DNA from: Lachnospiraceae bacterium
Lineage (GTDB): Bacteria > Bacillota > Clostridia > Lachnospirales > Lachnospiraceae
Direction: 5' to 3'
NCBI GenBank assembly: GCA_024692905.1
Contig: JAILLY010000135.1
Span: 1 to 64,000 of the forward strand
DNA length: 64,000 bases
Positions 9,541 to 20,800 of this stretch are shown one piece after another (position 1 is the first letter of the stretch; each line of letters starts with the position of its first letter). Under the pieces are notes generated by a model. It did not search any database. It was not told the DNA's origin and saw nothing but the letters and a program-made list of their open reading frames with translations. The position numbers were made by a program, and so were the translations under genes.

Positions 9541-11673
9541 ATGAAGAAATTTAAGATGAAAACCGTTATCATCACGATGATCGCCGTAATGTCGGCTGTC
9601 GGGATCGCTTTACTGTGCATCCTTGCTTCGGTAAATTCGAGCGGTATGCTGAATGATAAAATAAATGAAAACATGTCCACATATCTGGACGCTCAGGTTA
9701 ATTCCGTACTTGAGTTCGTCCGGAATTCAGAGCAGAAGCTTCAGCTTTATTCAAGAAATAATGCCATAGAGCAGCTTATACTGGAGGATGCCGCAGACCT
9801 TGCGGCGAATCCCGAACGTGAGCTTCCCGCATTCAATGACGAATCATATAATACGGCGGCGTTTTATGCCGACAACTACCCGGATTATCCCGAGGTCCAG
9901 CAGTATACTATGGACTTCTATAATACGCTTGATAACTGGGAAGGCCTGTATGTCGGAAATTCCGAGACAAGGATACTTTCATATTCCGTCCCGCCCGTGA
10001 TCGGAAGAGTGTTAAGGGAAGATCCCGAAAGACGTGCCCAGCTCATGGATGCGATGAAGAAGGATCCTGAGGGAGTATATAATGCAGGTATCATAGTATC
10101 TCCGGGTACCGGCCAGTTATGTCTTTCGATGTATTCTCCCGTGTTAAAGGACGGTGAGATGATAGGATATGTCGGAGCCGGCGTATTCCATTCCGAACTC
10201 GAAGGTCTCCTTAAGAGTTTTGAACTTGCAGGGTCCAAGACCAGCAATCTGTATATGCTCAATTATGAGACCGGAGTGACTTTTACCGATACCGAAGCGG
10301 CTCCCGAGGAGCTTGAGACCGTGATCGCTCAGGAAACCACCAGACCTGTTCTTCTTGAGGTCATTTCAAGGGCTAAGGATAAGGGCGAAGCAAAGGGACA
10401 ATTTGAATACAAGGACACTGCAAGCGGCAAGACTAAAGTCGTTAATTTCGAGACGATACCGGGATATGAGTGGGTTCTCGTCGTAACTGCGAACAAGGAT
10501 GAATTATATGCGGCGACATCGTCAAATATGAGAACGATGATCATCCTCGGTGTGATCTCGTTTGCGCTCATACTGGTACTTGTTACCTTCCTCGCAAGCA
10601 GGCTTTCAAAGTCACTCGTCAAGACAGTCGAGGAGATAAACAAGACCGCAAGCGGAGATATATCATCAAATGTTGCATTAAAGAGTTCCATACTTGAAAT
10701 AGACCAGATCGGACGAAGCCTCGGAGATCTCAAGGCTAAGCTCAGGAACGTCATAATAAAGACCAAGGATATGACCAGGGATCTTAACGTTGCCGGAACC
10801 GATCTTGCCGGAAATGCAGACCAGGCTTCGACGACATCATCGCATGTCACGGGTGCCGTTTCCGAGGTATCAAGAGGTGCGGCTTCCCAGGCGGAATCAG
10901 TTCAGACTGCTGCCGCAAGGACCGACTCGATGGGTGCAGATATTGATAACATATCTGCCAACATAGCTGCGCTTGATGAGGCGTCTATGAACATGAAGAA
11001 CAGCTGTGACAGGGCGGCGCTCGCACTTAAGGAGATGGTAAGCCAGAACGTTACGGTTTCGAATTCGATTTCCGAGATCGGAGAAACGATAAGCGCTACC
11101 AACGAAAGTGCCAATGAGATCGTCAAATTCTCGGATGCGATCAATGCGATCGCTTCACAGACAAACCTTCTGTCACTCAATGCTTCGATAGAGGCTGCAC
11201 GTGCCGGCGAGGCGGGCAGAGGTTTTGCCGTAGTTGCGGATGAGATAAGACAGCTGGCCGATCAGTCCAAGAACAGTGCCGATGAGATAAGGACCATAGT
11301 TGATAAGCTTCTTTCCGATGCGCAGGCCTCGGTCAAGACTATGGATGCATTAAATGAGAGCTTCCGCTCGCAGGGTGAGCAGATAATCTCAACGCAGCAG
11401 AACATGGATGAGATGTCAGAGAATGTTATGATAGTTTCGGAGAATTCAAGATCCATAAGGAACATGGTAAGGAACCTTGAAGCAGCCAAGGAATCGCTTG
11501 TAGAGATAGTCCAGAATCTGTCTTCAATCTCCGAGCAGAATGCAGTATCCACCGAGCAGACGAGTGTTTCGATGAACGAACTCGGAAACACGTTCTCAGT
11601 GATCAATGAGTCGGCAGCACAGCTTCAGGTTCTGGCTTCGGATCTTACGGATACGATCAGTTACTTCCGGTGA
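9541..11673 (+). CDS. Methyl-accepting chemotaxis protein
   Basis: 710 residues: a first membrane segment at about 8-28, an extracellular dCache-like sensor region to about 325, a second membrane segment near 334-352, a HAMP region, then a long signalling coiled coil. The receptor tip that contacts CheA/CheW is intact ([20 protein letters not shown] followed by [20 protein letters not shown]). The ligand cannot be told; dCache receptors often bind amino acids or other small molecules. GGGAGG precedes the ATG. No che or flagellar genes lie nearby. Confidence 0.93.
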   Translation: MKKFKMKTVIITMIAVMSAVGIALLCILASVNSSGMLNDKINENMSTYLDAQVNSVLEFVRNSEQKLQLYSRNNAIEQLILEDAADLAANPERELPAFNDESYNTAAFYADNYPDYPEVQQYTMDFYNTLDNWEGLYVGNSETRILSYSVPPVIGRVLREDPERRAQLMDAMKKDPEGVYNAGIIVSPGTGQLCLSMYSPVLKDGEMIGYVGAGVFHSELEGLLKSFELAGSKTSNLYMLNYETGVTFTDTEAAPEELETVIAQETTRPVLLEVISRAKDKGEAKGQFEYKDTASGKTKVVNFETIPGYEWVLVVTANKDELYAATSSNMRTMIILGVISFALILVLVTFLASRLSKSLVKTVEEINKTASGDISSNVALKSSILEIDQIGRSLGDLKAKLRNVIIKTKDMTRDLNVAGTDLAGNADQASTTSSHVTGAVSEVSRGAASQAESVQTAAARTDSMGADIDNISANIAALDEASMNMKNSCDRAALALKEMVSQNVTVSNSISEIGETISATNESANEIVKFSDAINAIASQTNLLSLNASIEAARAGEAGRGFAVVADEIRQLADQSKNSADEIRTIVDKLLSDAQASVKTMDALNESFRSQGEQIISTQQNMDEMSENVMIVSENSRSIRNMVRNLEAAKESLVEIVQNLSSISEQNAVSTEQTSVSMNELGNTFSVINESAAQLQVLASDLTDTISYFR

Positions 11674-11696
11674 TAAACCATAAAGGAGATGTATAA

Positions 11697-12410
11697 ATGA
11701 AACCATTGGATATTTCGGATGAACTTAAGAGCAATGCTTATCCCGGCCGCGGTATCGTGATCGGCCGGAGCCGTGACGGACAATATGCCGTGATAGCATA
11801 TTTCATCATGGGAAGGAGCACCAATTCGCGCAACAGGATATTTGTTGAAGATAAGGACGGCATCAGGACGCAGGCATTCGATCCGGCTCTTCTGAGCGAT
11901 CCTTCACTGATCATTTATTCGCCGGTGCGCGTGCTCGGAAACAAGACCATAGTAACGAACGGTGACCAGACCGATACGATATATGACGGTATGGACAGAC
12001 AGATGACTTTTGAACAGTCACTAAGGTCAAGGGAATTTGAGCCTGACGGTCCTAACTTCACTCCGAGGATTTCCGGTATAACCCATATCGAGGACGGAAA
12101 GTTCAATTATGCCATGTCCATCTTAAAGAGCAATAACGGAGATCCCGGATCGTGCAACAGGTTCACCTTCGCATATGAATCTCCAAAGCCCGGGCAGGGA
12201 CATTTTATACATACCTATATGCATGACGGCGACCCGCTCCCGAGTTTTGAAGGCGAGCCCAAACTCATAGATATAGACGGCGGGATCGATCAGTTTTCCA
12301 AGGTGCTGTGGGAATCACTTAATGAGGATAATAAGGTTTCCCTTTTTGTAAGATACATAAATATAGACTCCGGCGATTATGAGTCAAGGATATTCAATAA
12401 AAATAAATGA
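11697..12410 (+). CDS. purO: IMP cyclohydrolase, PurO type
   Basis: 237 residues matching the PurO-type IMP cyclohydrolase family first known from archaea: N-terminal YPGRGIVIGRS, then YFIMGRSTNSRNRIF and FTPRISGI. It closes the purine ring, turning FAICAR into IMP. The next gene encodes the preceding step, so the two together replace the fused PurH found in most bacteria. AAGGAG precedes the ATG. Confidence 0.88.
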   Translation: MKPLDISDELKSNAYPGRGIVIGRSRDGQYAVIAYFIMGRSTNSRNRIFVEDKDGIRTQAFDPALLSDPSLIIYSPVRVLGNKTIVTNGDQTDTIYDGMDRQMTFEQSLRSREFEPDGPNFTPRISGITHIEDGKFNYAMSILKSNNGDPGSCNRFTFAYESPKPGQGHFIHTYMHDGDPLPSFEGEPKLIDIDGGIDQFSKVLWESLNEDNKVSLFVRYINIDSGDYESRIFNKNK

Positions 12411-12438
12411 AAGATACTGAAGGAAGGGATCAAAGGAA

Positions 12439-13617
12439 ATGAAGGAATTGGAACTTAAGTACGGCTGCAATCCGAATCAGAAGCCGGCAAAGATCTACGT
12501 TAATGACGGCAGGGAGCTCCCGATAAAGGTGTTAAACGGCAAGCCGGGGTATATCAATTTTCTGGATGCTTTTAACGGCTGGCAGCTTGTAAAGGAACTT
12601 AAGGAGGCTACGGGATATCCCGCGGCAACTTCATTTAAGCATGTTTCTCCTGCGGGTGCAGCGATAGGCAAGCCGCTTAATGATACGATGAAGAAGATAT
12701 ATTTTGTGGAGGATATCGATGAACTGTCGCCCATAGCCTGCGCATATGCAAGGGCAAGAGGCGCCGACAGGATGTCGTCATACGGTGATTTTATCGCGCT
12801 GTCTGACGTTTGCGATGTTTCCGCAGCAAGGATCATCAAGAAGGAATTCTCGGACGGTATCATCGCTCCGGGATATGAGCCCGAAGCACTGGAGCTTTTG
12901 AAGGAGAAGAAAAAGGGAGCCTATACCGTGATCGAAATAGATCCCGCATATAAGCCGCAACCCGTTGAGCATAAGGATGTATTCGGTATCACCTTCGAAC
13001 AGGGCAGGAATGAAGTGAAGATAGATGATTCACTCCTTACAAATGTCGTGACCAGGAATAAGGATATTCCCGAACCGGCCAGACATGATATGATAATCTC
13101 ACTCATCACTCTTAAATATACCCAGTCCAACTCCGTATGTTTTGTTAAGGACGGTCAGGCTATAGGTATCGGTGCCGGTCAGCAGTCGAGAGTCCACTGT
13201 GTAAGGCTTGCCGGCCAGAAGGCAGATAACTGGCTTTTACGTCAGTGCCCCAAGGTGATGGGACTTGAGTTTGTGGACGGTATCAAGAGGGCAGACAGGG
13301 ATAATGCCATAGACAATTATATCGGCGAAGCATATATGGATGTGCTCAGGGAAGGTGCATGGCAGAAGATATTCAAGGTTAAACCTGACAGGCTTACCGA
13401 TGAGGAGAAGAGGGAATGGCTTGACCGTATGGATGATGTAGTCCTGGGCTCGGATGCTTTCTTCCCGTTCTCCGACAGTATCGAACGCGGTGTAAAGAGC
13501 GGTGTCAGATATGTTGTACAGCCGGGCGGATCGATACGCGATCAGGATGTCATAGATTGCTGCGATCATTACGGTATCGCCATGGTATGCAACGGGGTTA
13601 GGCTGTTCCATCATTAA
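12439..13617 (+). CDS. AICAR formyltransferase (stand-alone)
   Basis: 392 residues homologous to the C-terminal AICAR transformylase half of PurH: LKYGCNPNQKPA, TSFKHVSPAGAAIG (catalytic Lys-His pair), YTQSNSVCFVKDGQAIGIGAGQQSR and the C-terminal VQPGGSIRDQDVI. The IMP cyclohydrolase half is absent, and that activity is encoded by the gene before it. It uses 10-formyltetrahydrofolate to make FAICAR. The 28-base gap with GAAGGAAGG indicates one transcript. Confidence 0.93.
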   Translation: MKELELKYGCNPNQKPAKIYVNDGRELPIKVLNGKPGYINFLDAFNGWQLVKELKEATGYPAATSFKHVSPAGAAIGKPLNDTMKKIYFVEDIDELSPIACAYARARGADRMSSYGDFIALSDVCDVSAARIIKKEFSDGIIAPGYEPEALELLKEKKKGAYTVIEIDPAYKPQPVEHKDVFGITFEQGRNEVKIDDSLLTNVVTRNKDIPEPARHDMIISLITLKYTQSNSVCFVKDGQAIGIGAGQQSRVHCVRLAGQKADNWLLRQCPKVMGLEFVDGIKRADRDNAIDNYIGEAYMDVLREGAWQKIFKVKPDRLTDEEKREWLDRMDDVVLGSDAFFPFSDSIERGVKSGVRYVVQPGGSIRDQDVIDCCDHYGIAMVCNGVRLFHH

Positions 13618-13639
13618 TACATGCGCATAGGACTTTGAT

Positions 13640-15487
13640 ATGGCAGTTAGTCGGATATTAATTGAGTCGGTACTTTTCGCGATCCTTTTGATCACTGTAT
13701 CGATAGTATATAAACATAAGGCATTAAGTAAAGACGATGAAGGGTCGAGACGGTTCTTCATGCTTGTTAATGCCTATGTTGCCGGGGTGATCTGCTATAT
13801 CATCATATATCTTATGGACGACAGCTTCGGCGCTTTCAGGCATATGTTCTATATTATCGTATGGTATTCATATGCCGCCGTTCTTGCGTGCATGATCGTC
13901 CAGTCTCTGTATATATTTGATTATAAAGGCAGGACACTTAAGCATGTTACATCGGCATTGTGCTATTATGCGCTTTTTGTGGTGCTTATCGAACTCTTTT
14001 TCCACAAGTTCAGGTTTGAATCTAATCCGACCGGCATAGAGTTCTATCCATATGCCGTGCCGCGTTTCTTTTATTATGCCACTCCGATCATATTGTACTG
14101 TTCATGTACCATATATCTTCTTGGGTTTTACAGGGGAAGTCATAATAAGATAAGGGAGAGACATCTCTTAAAGCTCGGCGTCGCTGCGATGATCCCTTCA
14201 TTTATCGGGATAACGCTGGAGAGTATCTTTCATGTGTTTTTTGAAATAAGGTATCCCGTATTTTTCATATCCATGATCGTTCCTGTCGGGATCATGAGCG
14301 ATCTTAACCTTAAGAGCCGCAGTTTCAGGCTGTATCGTGAAGACTTTGAGGAGTTCCTGCGCGAAGACAATACGGATGCCGTATTTATATGTGATGATGA
14401 ACTGAACGTTCTGTATGAAAACAAAGCCGCTGATATAAATTCTGTCCTGTATAAGGATCGTTATATAGGAAAGAAGCTTACGGACATATTTGTTATAGAA
14501 AATGATGTGAAGAGAGCATTGTTTTCCAAGGATGCAAGGGACGGACTTATGGTTCCCGCGCTGTATCCGGTTACCGAACGTAAGCTTGTTATGAGCGTTG
14601 AATATATTTATGACTGTTGTGATGAGATACTGTGCAGTATCATAACCGTTCCGAATTATAAAGTTGCCATGAACGAGGAAGATTTTACCAGAGAGGCTTC
14701 AAATGATTCGGCGCTTGTTGTGAGCCCTCCTTCCGAAGCGGCAGGCAATACGGATAAGGATGATATCCCGGGCCCCGGAGATATCAAGATCATCGACCCC
14801 AATACAAATATCCTGCTGGTTGATGAAGATGTCGACAACCTTGATTCATGCGAGAAACAGTTTGAGCCCTATAATATAACCGTGAACCGTGCCGTTGGCG
14901 GGCGCATGGCTCTGGATATGATCCTTGACCGGTGCTATGATGCAATATTTATACGCTCTTCGATGGAAAAACTGAACGGTATAGAAACCGCAAAGCGTAT
15001 AAGGGGTATGGAAGACAGTTATTATGCGGAAGTCCCCATAATATTTGTATTGTCTGAACCTGTCGTGAATGTTTATAAGGATCTTCTTGAAGTGAGCTTC
15101 AATGATTTTATTGAAATGCCGATAACCTTCAGGAAACTTAACGGCATAATGACAAGGTGGTTATGGAGACGGTATGCGATAACGGATAAAAGTGCCGGAA
15201 CATCGCAGAGCACCAGGGTCGTAAGGACGATGGATGCGCTGAACGATCTTTACGAGGATTGCAAGATACTTGGAAGAGACGGTATGTACAGGCAGATCGG
15301 ATACTGCTTGAAGGGTATGAAGAGGCTGTCGGCAAGGCTCGATAACAAGCATCTTATAGATTCGTGCGACAAACTTGTTGAAATATATATAAGAGGGCAG
15401 TATGACAGGCTTGATACAGGACTTGAAGACTTCAGATCCGAGCTCGAACGTCTTAAGAACAGTTCGAGCTTCGGGATGATCTACTAA
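13640..15487 (+). CDS. Membrane protein with degenerate receiver and degenerate Hpt domains
   Basis: 615 residues. About seven hydrophobic segments fill residues 7-222, resembling the 7TM sensor modules of some kinases. A PAS-like stretch follows (about 235-340), then a receiver domain at about 389-507 and a helical tail at 525-610. The receiver keeps the acidic pocket (LLVDEDVDN, 393-400) but the phosphoacceptor position is Arg439 ([15 protein letters not shown]) and the conserved Lys is Met493 (IEMP). The tail resembles Hpt, but the usual His is Tyr555 (GYCLKG). There is no ATPase domain. It may be a phosphorylation-independent signalling scaffold (inference). It overlaps the convergent activase gene by 4 bases. 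Confidence 0.75.
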   Translation: MAVSRILIESVLFAILLITVSIVYKHKALSKDDEGSRRFFMLVNAYVAGVICYIIIYLMDDSFGAFRHMFYIIVWYSYAAVLACMIVQSLYIFDYKGRTLKHVTSALCYYALFVVLIELFFHKFRFESNPTGIEFYPYAVPRFFYYATPIILYCSCTIYLLGFYRGSHNKIRERHLLKLGVAAMIPSFIGITLESIFHVFFEIRYPVFFISMIVPVGIMSDLNLKSRSFRLYREDFEEFLREDNTDAVFICDDELNVLYENKAADINSVLYKDRYIGKKLTDIFVIENDVKRALFSKDARDGLMVPALYPVTERKLVMSVEYIYDCCDEILCSIITVPNYKVAMNEEDFTREASNDSALVVSPPSEAAGNTDKDDIPGPGDIKIIDPNTNILLVDEDVDNLDSCEKQFEPYNITVNRAVGGRMALDMILDRCYDAIFIRSSMEKLNGIETAKRIRGMEDSYYAEVPIIFVLSEPVVNVYKDLLEVSFNDFIEMPITFRKLNGIMTRWLWRRYAITDKSAGTSQSTRVVRTMDALNDLYEDCKILGRDGMYRQIGYCLKGMKRLSARLDNKHLIDSCDKLVEIYIRGQYDRLDTGLEDFRSELERLKNSSSFGMIY

Positions 15488-18400
15488 GCCTGAAGCTTTT
15501 TGAAGGCCGTTGACAGCATGAGTTTTATCCTGTTGAGCTGATTGACTTCACTGGCACCGGGATCGTAATCTATGGCAACTATGTTGGAATCCGGATAGTG
15601 CCTTCTCAATTCCTTTATTACACCTTTACCTACCACATGGTTGGGGAGACAGCCGAAAGGCTGGGTACATACTATATTATTTACTCCCGAATGGATAAGT
15701 TCTATCATTTCTCCCGTAAGGAACCAGCCTTCACCGGTCTGGTTTCCGATCGAAACTATATCCTCCGCATAACCTGCGATCTTCCGGATATTTACGGGCG
15801 GTTCGAAGTGCCTGCTCTCTTTAAGTGCTTTGATCGCAGCGCCTCTTAATGCATCAATGCCCTTTATACCCAGTTCGGTCAGGAAAGATGTTTTGCCGGA
15901 TTTTCCAAGATGCTTTGCCTTATACACCTGATTATAAAAACAGTACTGCATAAAATCGATAAGGTCGGGAACAACCGCTTCCGCACCTTCTGACTCTATC
16001 AGGGAGACGAGATCATTATTGGCGGTGGGAGAGTATTTTACAAGGATCTCTCCGACTATACCTACTCTGGGTTTTTTGAGTTCTTCATCTATAGGAATTG
16101 AATCGAAATCCTTTACAATATCGCAGCACATGCGTGAAAAAACATTGAAGCTCTGATGGCGCTGGACAACAAAGTCGCGGCATCTTTCAAGCCACATCGC
16201 ATGGACTCTTTCGCAGGAACCGGGCTCGAGTTCATAAGGACGCATCCTGTAGAGGCATCGCATAAAGATATCTCCGAAGATGGCTGCGTACGCAAGCCGT
16301 TGTCCAAGCTTTAAGTTGATCTTAAACCCGGGGTTTGATTCTATCTTTCCGAGATTTAAGGAAATCACGGGTATATGTTCATAGCCGGCATTTTTCAGAG
16401 CACGGCGTATGAAGGCAATGTAATTGGTCGCACGGCATCCTCCTCCGGTCTGGCTCATTATGACTGCCAGACGGTCGGTGTCGTATTTGCCGGACAGTAT
16501 GGCATCCATGAGCTGGCCGACAACTATAAGTGAAGGATAACATGCGTCATTGTTTACAAACTTAAGACCGACATCAACCGCTTCACGGTTGGAATTGTCG
16601 GGAACCACAAGATTGTATCCGCAGGAATTAAAAGCCTTTTCCATAATATCAAAATGTATGGGCGACATGTTCGGACACAGTATGGTATAATTCCTTGCCA
16701 TGTCTTTTGTAAAAATAACACGTTTGTACGCAGATGATTCTATCGTACGCGTTTCATGCAGGCGCTTTTTGAGTTTTATAGCACTTAATAACGAGCGTAT
16801 TCTTATCCTTGCCGCACCGAGGTTGTTGACTTCATCGATCTTTAAACAGGTATATATCTTGCCGGAACCGGTAAGGATATCACTTACCTGATCGGTAGTT
16901 ACCGCATCCAGTCCGCATCCGAATGAATTAAGCTGGACCAGATCTATATCATCCCTGGTCTTTACATAATTGGCGGCCGCATAAAGCCTTGAATGATACA
17001 TCCACTGATCCGAAACCAGCAGAGGCCTTTCGCATGGATTAAGATGCGATATCGAATCCTCTGTGAGCACCGCCATCCCGTAGGAATTTATCATTTCAGG
17101 TATCCCGTGGTTTATCTCCGGATCGATATGATAAGGACGTCCTGCGAGTACTATTCCGTGACAATGGTTTTCCTCGATGTATTTTAAGGTTTCCTCGCCT
17201 TTTTTATATATGTCATTTCTTACTTTTTCCATTTCGGCCCATGCATCGCAGGCAGCCCTGTATACTTCATCGGAAGGCAGGTCACCGAATGCCGCGATAA
17301 GACCGTCCGAGATTATCTTAAGACTTTCAAAACTTAAGAAAGGATTATGGAATCTGATATCTCCGTTTATGATATCATCCATATTATTCTTGATATTCTC
17401 GCTGTATGAAGTTACTATCGGACAGTTATAATGGTTGGTTGCGCCTGCCTGTTCCTTTCTTTCATAGAACAGGGCGGGATAGAAGATGTATTTTATCCCC
17501 TGCTTTATGAGCCATTCCACATGACCGTGCGCAAGCTTGGCCGGATAGCATTCCGATTCGCTGGGTATGGATTCGATACCGAGTTCATATATCCTGTGAG
17601 AGGAGCGCGGTGACAGCACAACCCTGTATTTAAGCTTTGTAAAGAAAGTGAACCAGAACGGATAGTTCTCATACATATTAAGGACACGCGGGATCCCGAC
17701 CGTGCCACGGGTGGCTTCGGTCATCTCGAGCGGTTCATAGGAGAATATCTTTCGTTCCTTATATTCAAAAAGGTTTGGAAGGCCTTTTTCGTTCTTTGTT
17801 TTGCCAAGGCCGCGTTCGCATCTGTTTCCGGAAATATACTGTCGTCCGCCGCTGAACTTGTTTATCGTAAGACGGCAGTTATTGGTACATCCCTTACACT
17901 TGGCCATGGAAGTGGTAAATTCAAGTGAATTGATCTGTTTGATCGAGAGCATTGTTGTTTCTTTGTTATCCTCATAGCGCTCCCTTGCGATGAGTGCCGC
18001 GCCGAATGCTCCCATGATACCGGCGATATCGGGTCTTATAGCCTCGCATCCGGCGATCTTTTCAAAGCTTCTTAATACGGCATCATTGTAGAAGGTGCCG
18101 CCCTGGACAACGATCTTTTTACCGAGGGATGAGGCATCTGAGACTTTTATTACCTTAAACAGTGCGTTTTTAATGACAGAGTAGGCAAGGCCGGCGGAAA
18201 TGTCGGCTACCGAAGCGCCTTCCTTCTGGGCCTGCTTAACCTTGGAATTCATAAACACGGTACATCTTGTACCGAGGTCTATGGGGTGCTCTGCGAAAAG
18301 AGCTTCCTTTGCAAAATCGGTAACCGAATAATTAAGGGATTTGGCAAAGGTTTCTATGAAAGAACCGCAGCCGGAACTGCAGGCCTCGTTAAGAAGTACG

Positions 18401-19731
18401 GAATCGACCGTCTTATTCTTTATCTTGATGCATTTCATATCCTGACCGCCGATATCGAGGATACAGTCAACTCCGGGCTCGAAGAATGCGGCGGCATAAT
18501 AGTGGGCGACGGTCTCTACTTCACCGTCATCAAGCATGAGAGCGGCTTTTATCAATGCTTCGCCATAGCCCGTTGAGCACGAATGCACTATCGATGCACC
18601 GGGAGGCAGGAGAGAATATATCTCCTTTACGGCCCTTATCGTCGTTGCAAGCGGATTGCCGTTGTTATTACTGTAGAATGAGTATAAGAGAGAACCGTCC
18701 TCGGAAACGAGAGCAGCCTTGGTCGTGGTCGAACCTGCATCTATACCGAGGAAACATTTGCCTCTGTATACGGACAGCTCTGCGGTATTAACACAATGCT
18801 CATCATGGCGTTTTTCGAAGGCATCATATTCATCGCGGCTTGAGAACAGAGGCTCCATCCTGGCGACCTCGAATTCCATATGTATGTCCGAGTTCAGTTT
18901 TTCATCAAGACTGCCAAGGCTTATCGAACAATCTTCCTTATAATTAAGTGCCGAACCTATAGCCGCGAAAAGATGGGAATTATCCGGAGCGATAGTATGC
19001 TCTTCATCGAGGCCGAGAGTCCGCACGAATGCTTCCTTGAGTTCCGACAGAAAATGAAGAGGGCCTCCGAGAAATGCAACATGTCCTCTTATCGGTTTGC
19101 CGCAAGCGAGACCTGATATGGTCTGGTTTACAACCGCCTGAAAGATGGATGCGGAAAGATCCTCTCTTGTGGCACCCTCGTTGATGAGAGGCTGGATATC
19201 GGACTTGGCGAATACGCCACATCTTGCAGCTATGGTATAAAGTGATTTGTAATCCTTTGCATATTCATTAAGACCCGATGCGTCTGTCTGAAGAAGGGAA
19301 GCCATCTGGTCGATGAATGAACCTGTTCCGCCCGCGCAGATACCGTTCATTCTCTGCTCAACGTTACCGCCTTCGAAATATATGATCTTTGCGTCTTCAC
19401 CGCCGAGCTCGATAGCAACGTCAACTTTTTCACTGTAATCCTTGAGTGCGGTGGATACTGCTATGACTTCCTGGACAAAGGGTATCTCAAGATGGTTTGC
19501 GAGCGTTAATCCGCCGGAACCCGTTATCATCGGATGAACGGTGAGATCCCCTGTTTTTTTCAACGCATCGGATATGAGTTCCTTAAGTGTTTCGCGGATA
19601 TTTGCAAAGTGACGTCTGTAGTCCGAGAAGAGTATATTATGGCTCTCGTCAAGAACTGCTATCTTTACGGTCGTCGAGCCTATATCGATACCGAGAGTAT
19701 ATGTTTTTTCCTTAATCTGACTGTTGCTCAT
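15484..19731 (-). CDS. Giant 2-hydroxyacyl-CoA dehydratase activase-family protein
   Basis: About 1415 residues. Two BadF/BadG-type ASKHA ATPase domains come first, each with its phosphate loop ([12 protein letters not shown] and [12 protein letters not shown]) and its Cys motif for a bridging [4Fe-4S] cluster ([12 protein letters not shown] and [12 protein letters not shown]). The rest resembles the 2-hydroxyglutaryl-CoA dehydratase D-type and DUF2229 regions. Large fused proteins of this kind are common in Clostridia and their substrate is unknown; no acyl-CoA dehydratase operon is nearby. The frame opens at ATG 19761 (MKGSDKAV), but 19731 (MSNSQIKEK) fits the family start better; neither has a strong ribosome binding site. 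Confidence 0.85.
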   Translation of the reverse strand: MSNSQIKEKTYTLGIDIGSTTVKIAVLDESHNILFSDYRRHFANIRETLKELISDALKKTGDLTVHPMITGSGGLTLANHLEIPFVQEVIAVSTALKDYSEKVDVAIELGGEDAKIIYFEGGNVEQRMNGICAGGTGSFIDQMASLLQTDASGLNEYAKDYKSLYTIAARCGVFAKSDIQPLINEGATREDLSASIFQAVVNQTISGLACGKPIRGHVAFLGGPLHFLSELKEAFVRTLGLDEEHTIAPDNSHLFAAIGSALNYKEDCSISLGSLDEKLNSDIHMEFEVARMEPLFSSRDEYDAFEKRHDEHCVNTAELSVYRGKCFLGIDAGSTTTKAALVSEDGSLLYSFYSNNNGNPLATTIRAVKEIYSLLPPGASIVHSCSTGYGEALIKAALMLDDGEVETVAHYYAAAFFEPGVDCILDIGGQDMKCIKIKNKTVDSVLLNEACSSGCGSFIETFAKSLNYSVTDFAKEALFAEHPIDLGTRCTVFMNSKVKQAQKEGASVADISAGLAYSVIKNALFKVIKVSDASSLGKKIVVQGGTFYNDAVLRSFEKIAGCEAIRPDIAGIMGAFGAALIARERYEDNKETTMLSIKQINSLEFTTSMAKCKGCTNNCRLTINKFSGGRQYISGNRCERGLGKTKNEKGLPNLFEYKERKIFSYEPLEMTEATRGTVGIPRVLNMYENYPFWFTFFTKLKYRVVLSPRSSHRIYELGIESIPSESECYPAKLAHGHVEWLIKQGIKYIFYPALFYERKEQAGATNHYNCPIVTSYSENIKNNMDDIINGDIRFHNPFLSFESLKIISDGLIAAFGDLPSDEVYRAACDAWAEMEKVRNDIYKKGEETLKYIEENHCHGIVLAGRPYHIDPEINHGIPEMINSYGMAVLTEDSISHLNPCERPLLVSDQWMYHSRLYAAANYVKTRDDIDLVQLNSFGCGLDAVTTDQVSDILTGSGKIYTCLKIDEVNNLGAARIRIRSLLSAIKLKKRLHETRTIESSAYKRVIFTKDMARNYTILCPNMSPIHFDIMEKAFNSCGYNLVVPDNSNREAVDVGLKFVNNDACYPSLIVVGQLMDAILSGKYDTDRLAVIMSQTGGGCRATNYIAFIRRALKNAGYEHIPVISLNLGKIESNPGFKINLKLGQRLAYAAIFGDIFMRCLYRMRPYELEPGSCERVHAMWLERCRDFVVQRHQSFNVFSRMCCDIVKDFDSIPIDEELKKPRVGIVGEILVKYSPTANNDLVSLIESEGAEAVVPDLIDFMQYCFYNQVYKAKHLGKSGKTSFLTELGIKGIDALRGAAIKALKESRHFEPPVNIRKIAGYAEDIVSIGNQTGEGWFLTGEMIELIHSGVNNIVCTQPFGCLPNHVVGKGVIKELRRHYPDSNIVAIDYDPGASEVNQLNRIKLMLSTAFKKLQA

Positions 19732-19786
19732 TAATATAACTGCCTTATCTGAACCTTTCATTTAAATGCCGTTTTCGGCATGCTAA

Positions 19787-19792
19787 ATTATA
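19787..19792 (-). promoter_or_regulatory. Putative -10 element of the activase gene
   Basis: TATAAT on the - strand about 55 bases before the chosen start; the -35 region is weak (TTGAAG 20 bases upstream). A dyad ATGCCG-TTTT-CGGCAT at 19766-19781 lies at the expected transcript start and may be an operator or leader hairpin. Confidence 0.4.
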
Positions 19793-19848
19793 CTACTACA
19801 AATGCTTCAAAACTTCAATCCCGACGAAAAGCCGCAAAACGGCGTGTG

Positions 19849-19877
19849 TTTACATTTGGACAAGTAAATGCTAAACT
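19849..19877 (+). promoter_or_regulatory. Promoter of the rhomboid-like gene
   Basis: TTTACA (19849-19854), 17 bases, TAAACT (19872-19877). It lies about 45 bases before ATG 19923. Confidence 0.5.
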
Positions 19878-19922
19878 AATCTTTGTCTGTGAAGAAACGA
19901 TCTGGTACAAAGGACGATATAA

Positions 19923-20789
19923 ATGGAAAGATTTTTAAATAAACTTGAGCGCAGGTTCGGCAGATATTCGATCAGGAATCTGGCGAAATACCTGGTATAC
20001 GGTTACGGTATAGGATATTTGCTGTATTTCGCAGGAAATGCAGCGGGTGTTAATCTGTTCAGCCTGATCACGCTTGACCCGTATAAGATAATACACGGGC
20101 AGATCTGGCGTATCATCACATGGATCATTGTCCCGCCCCAGATCAGTTTCTGGGCGATCTTTCTGCTGCTCATCTTTATTTCATTCGGTAATACGCTCGA
20201 GAGGACATGGGGAACCTTCCGTTTCAATGTATACATTTTTTCCGGCATACTTTTCACGGTCATAGGTGCTTTTGTTATGTATGCCGCTTATTATCTTGCC
20301 GGATATACTGCAGAGTATCCTCCTGAGATACTGTCAAGCCATATCGGATACTATTTTCTTACATATTATGTGTATCAGACCATATTTTTTGCCTGTGCGG
20401 TCGAATATCCGAACATTCAGATGCTGCTTATGTTTTTTATCCCCGTAAAGCTTAAGTGGATAGCAATATTCATGGCATTCAGCCTCGGCATCGATTTCCT
20501 CGCCGGAAACTGGGAGACAAAGATATCGATAATCGCATCACTCCTTAATTTCGCACTGTTTTTCTTCGGCACCAGAAACTATAAACGCGTTTCGCCTGCC
20601 GAGATCCGAAGGAGACAGGCTTATAAACAGGAAACGAAAAGGATAAGTCATATCACAAGACATAAATGTGCCATATGCGGCAGGACCGAGAAAGACGGTG
20701 ATGATCTTGAATTCAGGTTCTGCTCCAAGTGCAACGGTAATTACGAATACTGTCAGGATCATCTGTTCACACATGAACATGTAAGATAA
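19923..20789 (+). CDS. Rhomboid-like membrane protein with C-terminal zinc ribbon
   Basis: 288 residues with roughly six membrane segments between 25 and 220. The segment HGQIWRIITWIIVPP and the following ERTWGTFRFNVYIFSG resemble the L1-loop and helix region of rhomboid proteases. I cannot find the catalytic GxSG serine or the partner histidine, so it is probably a rhomboid pseudoprotease or derlin-like protein. The tail has CAICGRTE and CSKC plus histidines, a likely zinc ribbon in the cytoplasm. It is followed 11 bases later by the sigma-like gene, which suggests co-transcription. Function unknown. Confidence 0.65.
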   Translation: MERFLNKLERRFGRYSIRNLAKYLVYGYGIGYLLYFAGNAAGVNLFSLITLDPYKIIHGQIWRIITWIIVPPQISFWAIFLLLIFISFGNTLERTWGTFRFNVYIFSGILFTVIGAFVMYAAYYLAGYTAEYPPEILSSHIGYYFLTYYVYQTIFFACAVEYPNIQMLLMFFIPVKLKWIAIFMAFSLGIDFLAGNWETKISIIASLLNFALFFFGTRNYKRVSPAEIRRRQAYKQETKRISHITRHKCAICGRTEKDGDDLEFRFCSKCNGNYEYCQDHLFTHEHVR

Positions 20790-20800
20790 ACAGGAGAAAA

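Noticed and set aside
13237-13761. Long open frames opposite the purine genes
   Set aside because: They are shadows of the AICAR formyltransferase gene and have no ribosome sites or family features.
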